From Clostridiales bacterium (GTDB lineage Bacteria; Bacillota; Clostridia; Christensenellales; Borkfalkiaceae), in the NCBI GenBank assembly GCA_015069615.1, contig SVIF01000006.1, positions 1 to 64,000 on the forward strand: a stretch of 64,000 nt of DNA. Reading direction: 5' to 3'. The position numbers and the translations under genes are program-made. The notes beneath the pieces are model-generated. The model did not search any database. It worked only from the letters and a program-made list of their open reading frames with translations, and was not told the DNA's origin. This document shows, piece by piece, positions 60,147-64,000 of this stretch. Every line of letters begins with the position of its first letter. Position 1 is the stretch's first letter.

Positions 60147-60396
60147 AGGGGTAAAACAGGTAAGAATATAGGAATTTAGCATTTTTAACCATCATATTAC
60201 CTTTAATAAATTTTTTAAAATGTTATCTTAACTGCGATTTTAGAACTTGGATTATCCATAATTTTATGTTTCATTTCGTTATTTTTTTATCAAACTGCTT
60301 TGTTTATTGATATTTTTTCCTTTATATCATGAATTTTAAATGATACAATGGACAAGCTACTGCATTGAGTTAAATTATAAATAAGAAAAACAAAAT

Positions 60397-60607
60397 TGTG
60401 GATAACTTAATCAATTAGTAAAAAGCCATAAAATTTTACGAATTTTTATTGAATTTCATACAAATAGACGCCTTTAAAATCACTTAAAATCACTTAAAAT
60501 AGCCTAAAATGCGTATTTTTGTGGATAACATACCCATTTTGTGGATAAATTTGCCAAAACTTGTGGATAAAGTGCATTTTTATCCACATTTTGCATTTTT
60601 ATCCAAA
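60397..60607. promoter_or_regulatory. DnaA-box cluster (5 exact 9-mers + 1 near match)
   Basis: TGTGGATAA at 60397, 60520, 60540, 60562; TTATCCACA at 60580; TTATCCAAA at 60599. Confidence 0.8.
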
Positions 60608-60647
60608 AAACACCCTTCAAAAAACACTGAAAACTGGTAACAGCAAT

Positions 60648-60682
60648 AAAAAAACAGCCAAAACAATAGGCTGTTTTTTACG
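60648..60682. terminator. Hairpin terminator
   Basis: aaaaACAGCCaaaacaataGGCTGTttttta. Confidence 0.75.
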
Positions 60683-60762
60683 TTTTTTAGGTAAATATTT
60701 AGTAATAAAATTTTATGAAAGTAAAACTATATTTTAAAATTAAACTCCCCCATTTAATAGTA

Positions 60763-61419
60763 TTATCGGTACAAAGTATCTTTAATGCGATAAAGTTCTA
60801 GGGCTTTTCTGCGTTTTTTGTAGTCGGGAATATAAATTTCTACTTCCTTCCAAAAATCTTTACTGTGATCAAAGTGCTTTAAGTGTGCCAATTCATGCAC
60901 AACAACGTATTCTACAAGTGGATAATCCACCATAATAATACGCCAGGAGAAGGTTAAATCGCCTTCATTTGTGCATGCGCCGTTTCTACTTTTATAGTCT
61001 TTAATTTCAACGGATTTAGGGGTAACGCCCATTTTTGCCGCGTATTCCTTTACAATTTCGGGAATTAACTTAACAGCTTCGTTCTTTAAAACACGTTTTG
61101 CATTTCTTGCCACGTCTTGACCAAACTTTACGGCAAACCAGCGTTCGGTTAACTTTGTAGTATCGTCCACACGAACAACGGACATCTTTTTACCGAGAAA
61201 AAGAATTTTTTTACACTTTATTACGTCGTCAAAATAGTGCTTTTCTTGTTCATTTTGGGAAATTTGCTTATTGATCCAGTCCTCGTGCTTTGCAAGAAAG
61301 ATTAAGATGCGTTCTTCAGATAATCCGTTGGGTGCCTTTACAAGCACGCCTTTTTTAGGGTGATAGGCAACGCTTAACGTTTTTCTATCCGAGCGTTCTA
61401 AAGTGTATTCGTAATCCAC
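60763..61419 (-). CDS. YgjP/DUF45-like zinc metallopeptidase
   Basis: VVHELAHLKHFDHSKDFWKEVEIYIPDYKKRRKAL; ORF extends to 61437, GTG at 61419 has the better RBS (GGGAGG). Confidence 0.88.
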   Translation of the reverse strand: MDYEYTLERSDRKTLSVAYHPKKGVLVKAPNGLSEERILIFLAKHEDWINKQISQNEQEKHYFDDVIKCKKILFLGKKMSVVRVDDTTKLTERWFAVKFGQDVARNAKRVLKNEAVKLIPEIVKEYAAKMGVTPKSVEIKDYKSRNGACTNEGDLTFSWRIIMVDYPLVEYVVVHELAHLKHFDHSKDFWKEVEIYIPDYKKRRKALELYRIKDTLYR

Positions 61420-61574
61420 GTTTGGGGTTCCTCCCACATGTAATTTTTCTACCTATATTGTACTATAAAATTTAAAAATTGTCTATATAATAGCTGGATT
61501 TTTTTAAAATTTCAAAATTTTTATTGTTTTAGTAAGATTTTTTTACATAAATTGTCTGACATACTAATTTGCAA

Positions 61575-61603
61575 TTGACAGACTTATCACTTTGCGGTAT
61601 AAT
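61575..61603 (+). promoter_or_regulatory. Consensus promoter of the PadR-like gene
   Basis: TTGACA-17-TATAAT. Confidence 0.85.
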
Positions 61604-61641
61604 AAACGTATATAATACGTTTACAAAAGGTAGGTGCACTA

Positions 61642-64000
61642 TGGATTTTGATGAAAATAAATACGGAAAATCCCCCTTTTTAGATGACGACGAGCAAAAG
61701 AAGTATGATTCACCCGTAAATGCGGAAAGCGCAGAAAGCGACGATGATGACGATTTTTTTCCGACCTGGCAACGAAAAAGTTTTTTGGAACAAACATTAA
61801 AACGTGATGAAGATGAGGAAGAAGACGACTTTTTTAAGTCTTCTCCCCTTTCATATTCCATTTATGACGATAAGGATGAAGACCAATCGGCCCCCTTGGC
61901 GGACTCTTCCTTTTTTGCGTTAGATACCCCCGAAGATGATGATGAAACGATGGAAATTTCCAACAATAGCGAAACTGCGGACGAAATTTCTATCCAAAGC
62001 GAAATTAACGCAAATGAAGATGATTTCCAAGAAAATGCCCCTTCTTTTAACGAAATGACAGATGCGAACGAAGTAGCAGAAGCGGATGATGAAGAAATTG
62101 ATACGTCCGATATCAGCGATTCGTTGGAAATTGTAACGGAAGATAAAGAAACGCTTGATGTAAATGGCACGATAGCGGAATCGGAAGATATCACCGAAGA
62201 AACAACGTCAGCTGTAAAAGATGAAGATATTGACCAAAACGAAATTATTGAATCAAACGAAGAAGAAAGCGTTTTGAGAATAGATGACAACTTAATCGAA
62301 CAGGAAAATACCGCAAAAGATACCGAATTTGTGGCAGATGCCGACGTGGAAAGTAAAGAACAACCCGAAACTGATGAACTATTCCCCCAAGAAATAGAAG
62401 AAACGAACGAAACAAACGCGGAAGCTTCTGTTGAAGGAAGCAGTTTAGACGAATCTATTCAAGAAGCAGTGTCTCAGCCTTCGGTTACAATTAGCAGTGA
62501 TTTAATTCGCGGACATATAAATACCATCATTTTAAGAACGCTTAGTGAAGGTGATCGCTACGGTTTAGAAATTATTCAAGAAATTGAAAGAAAAACGTGC
62601 GGTCAATATACGATAAAACAACCCACTTTATATAGTTCCTTGCGCCGTTTAGAAAATAGCGGATATATCACTTCATATTGGGGATCTGGCGAAACCAACG
62701 GTGGTAGACGCCGTTACTACGCTTTAACCGATAACGGAAGAAAAATTACCGACCAAAACCGCGCAGAATGGGAATATTCGCGCACAATTATTGATAATTT
62801 AATTTCCACCAAGGAATATGACTTAAATGCTACGCCTCCTACCGCGATTGATTTTACGTTGTTGAAAGGCGCAACCACCCGTGTTTTTGGTGCTGACCGA
62901 AAAGAATCCGAAAAAGAAATCAGTGCAATGGAAGAAAAGCGCGAAGAACTCCATAGGCAAATGGAAGAAGAGCAAGACGCGCTTGATCGGTTAAAATCAG
63001 AGCGAGACGACGTTAATTTGGCGCTTTCAGAAACGCTTGAAAAGACCCGCGAAATAGAACAATTGCAAGCAATGCGCTTGGAAGAACTAGAACAGCAAAA
63101 AGCTGAACTGGAAAAATTAAAGCGTGAACAAGAAGAAATTGCACTTGATATTTCCAGAAAACAAGAATATGCAAATGCAATTCCCACCGTTAGCGAAATG
63201 GAACGTACCGAAAGGGATTATAAAAACATTTTAGGTAGAATTTTCCCCCAAGAAAACGTACAATCTAACGAGCCAATGGTGAACGCAACTGAAACCTTAA
63301 CTAATTATAATGCACAACCCGAACCGGAAGAAGAAAAAATCGCAGAACGCGACGGTGATTTTGAAAAATATCCAGATTTTTGGAGTTTTGAAGAAGAAAC
63401 TGTGAAAAATTCGACTAAAAATGAAGAAAAAAATGCGTTTGTTCGTATGGATGAAGCCGAAAATAATCACTTCCCCGAAACGGAAACTTATGAGCGTAAC
63501 GATAATTTTTCCGAATTTATTCGCAAGCACACCGAAACTTCCGAAGAAATGAAACGCAGAGATGCAATTCAAGATTACGCTTCTACCCCTAAACGCAGAC
63601 AAGGAAAAATTGATTTTTCTGATATTTTTGCGTATGCAGACCGCAATCAAATGCGCGTTCGCTCGTACGTTGGCAATAAAACCGCAAGCAATCAAACACA
63701 AAAAAATAGTTTATTGTTTGTAAATAAAGTGCGCGCGTTAAGCATCTGCTTGCTTTACTTAATTATGATGTCGGAATTAGTGCTTTGCTACGTATTTACG
63801 GCAGATATCGTAGGCTGGAAAACCGAATTTTTCTATGCTGGAATTGTATTTACCGTACTTCCTGTTTTTGCACTTACTTTGCTACTTTCCGCATCGCAAA
63901 AACTAATTGTTCCGCGAAATAACGGAAAAGAAGCCCTGCTTACTTCCATCATTGTGATTTTTAACTTCTTCCTAATTTTAATCGTTTTGGCGCTGGTTAT
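61642..64000 (+). CDS. Large PadR-type winged-helix protein: acidic N-terminal region + PadR HTH + coiled coil + C-terminal TM segments (3' end outside window; missing from ORF track)
   Basis: Continuous frame MDFDENKYGKSPFLDDDEQKK...; HTH SSDLIRGHINTIILRTLSEGDRYGLEIIQEIERKTCGQYTIKQPTLYSSLRRLENSGYITSYWGSGETNGGRRRYYALTDNGRK; EEKREELHRQMEEEQDALDRLKSERDD coiled coil; RALSICLLYLIMMSELVLCYVF TM. Confidence 0.85.

Noticed and set aside
60397-60607. Calling the DnaA-box cluster the chromosomal oriC
   Set aside because: No dnaA, dnaN, rpmH or gyr genes are nearby and gene strand bias does not flip here; kept as an orphan cluster pending GC-skew analysis.
61529-63701. Reverse-strand ORFs at 61529-61861, 61862-62290, 62717-63187, 63297-63701
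   Set aside because: Low-complexity Ser-rich antisense shadows of the acidic + strand PadR-like gene.

Overview
The window reads as core chromosome from a low-to-mid GC Firmicutes/Clostridia-like bacterium. The taxonomic guess rests only on gene content and order. Most genes are on the + strand. Modules in order: (1) a dcw/cell-division cluster (ftsW 3' end, murA, ftsQ-like, ftsA, ftsZ, spoVG, murC); (2) rpmE, a DUF1385+PrmC fusion, prfA, an aminotransferase and an LeuA/Re-citrate-synthase-like enzyme, thrC, trpS; (3) a DUF5685 / J-like / membrane protein cassette; (4) uvrC, a HAD hydrolase, murB, a PHP protein, whiA, pfkA, rlmD-like; (5) an argCJBDF operon; (6) a transglutaminase-like lipoprotein, then a ~1.4 kb decayed AT-rich region holding a pseudogene and inverted repeats; (7) comEA-like, holA, cdaA, DUF1015, lysC; (8) mgtE behind an M-box (Mg2+) riboswitch; (9) PBP1, miaB, mutS, mutL, miaA, hfq-like, lexA; (10) a Xer-type recombinase, a short ComEC, an orphan cluster of DnaA boxes, a YgjP/DUF45 metallopeptidase, and a large PadR-type HTH protein with acidic, coiled-coil and transmembrane regions that runs off the window end. 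The signals most worth a second look are the orphan DnaA-box cluster (60397-60607), the membrane-tethered PadR-like protein (61642 to end), the 37-aa ORF in the cdaR position after cdaA, the structured inverted repeats near 60.1 kb and 39.3 kb, and the small ORF between the M-box and mgtE. I found no CRISPR array, rRNA, tRNA or intact mobile element. All family calls come from reading motifs by eye; no database search was run.
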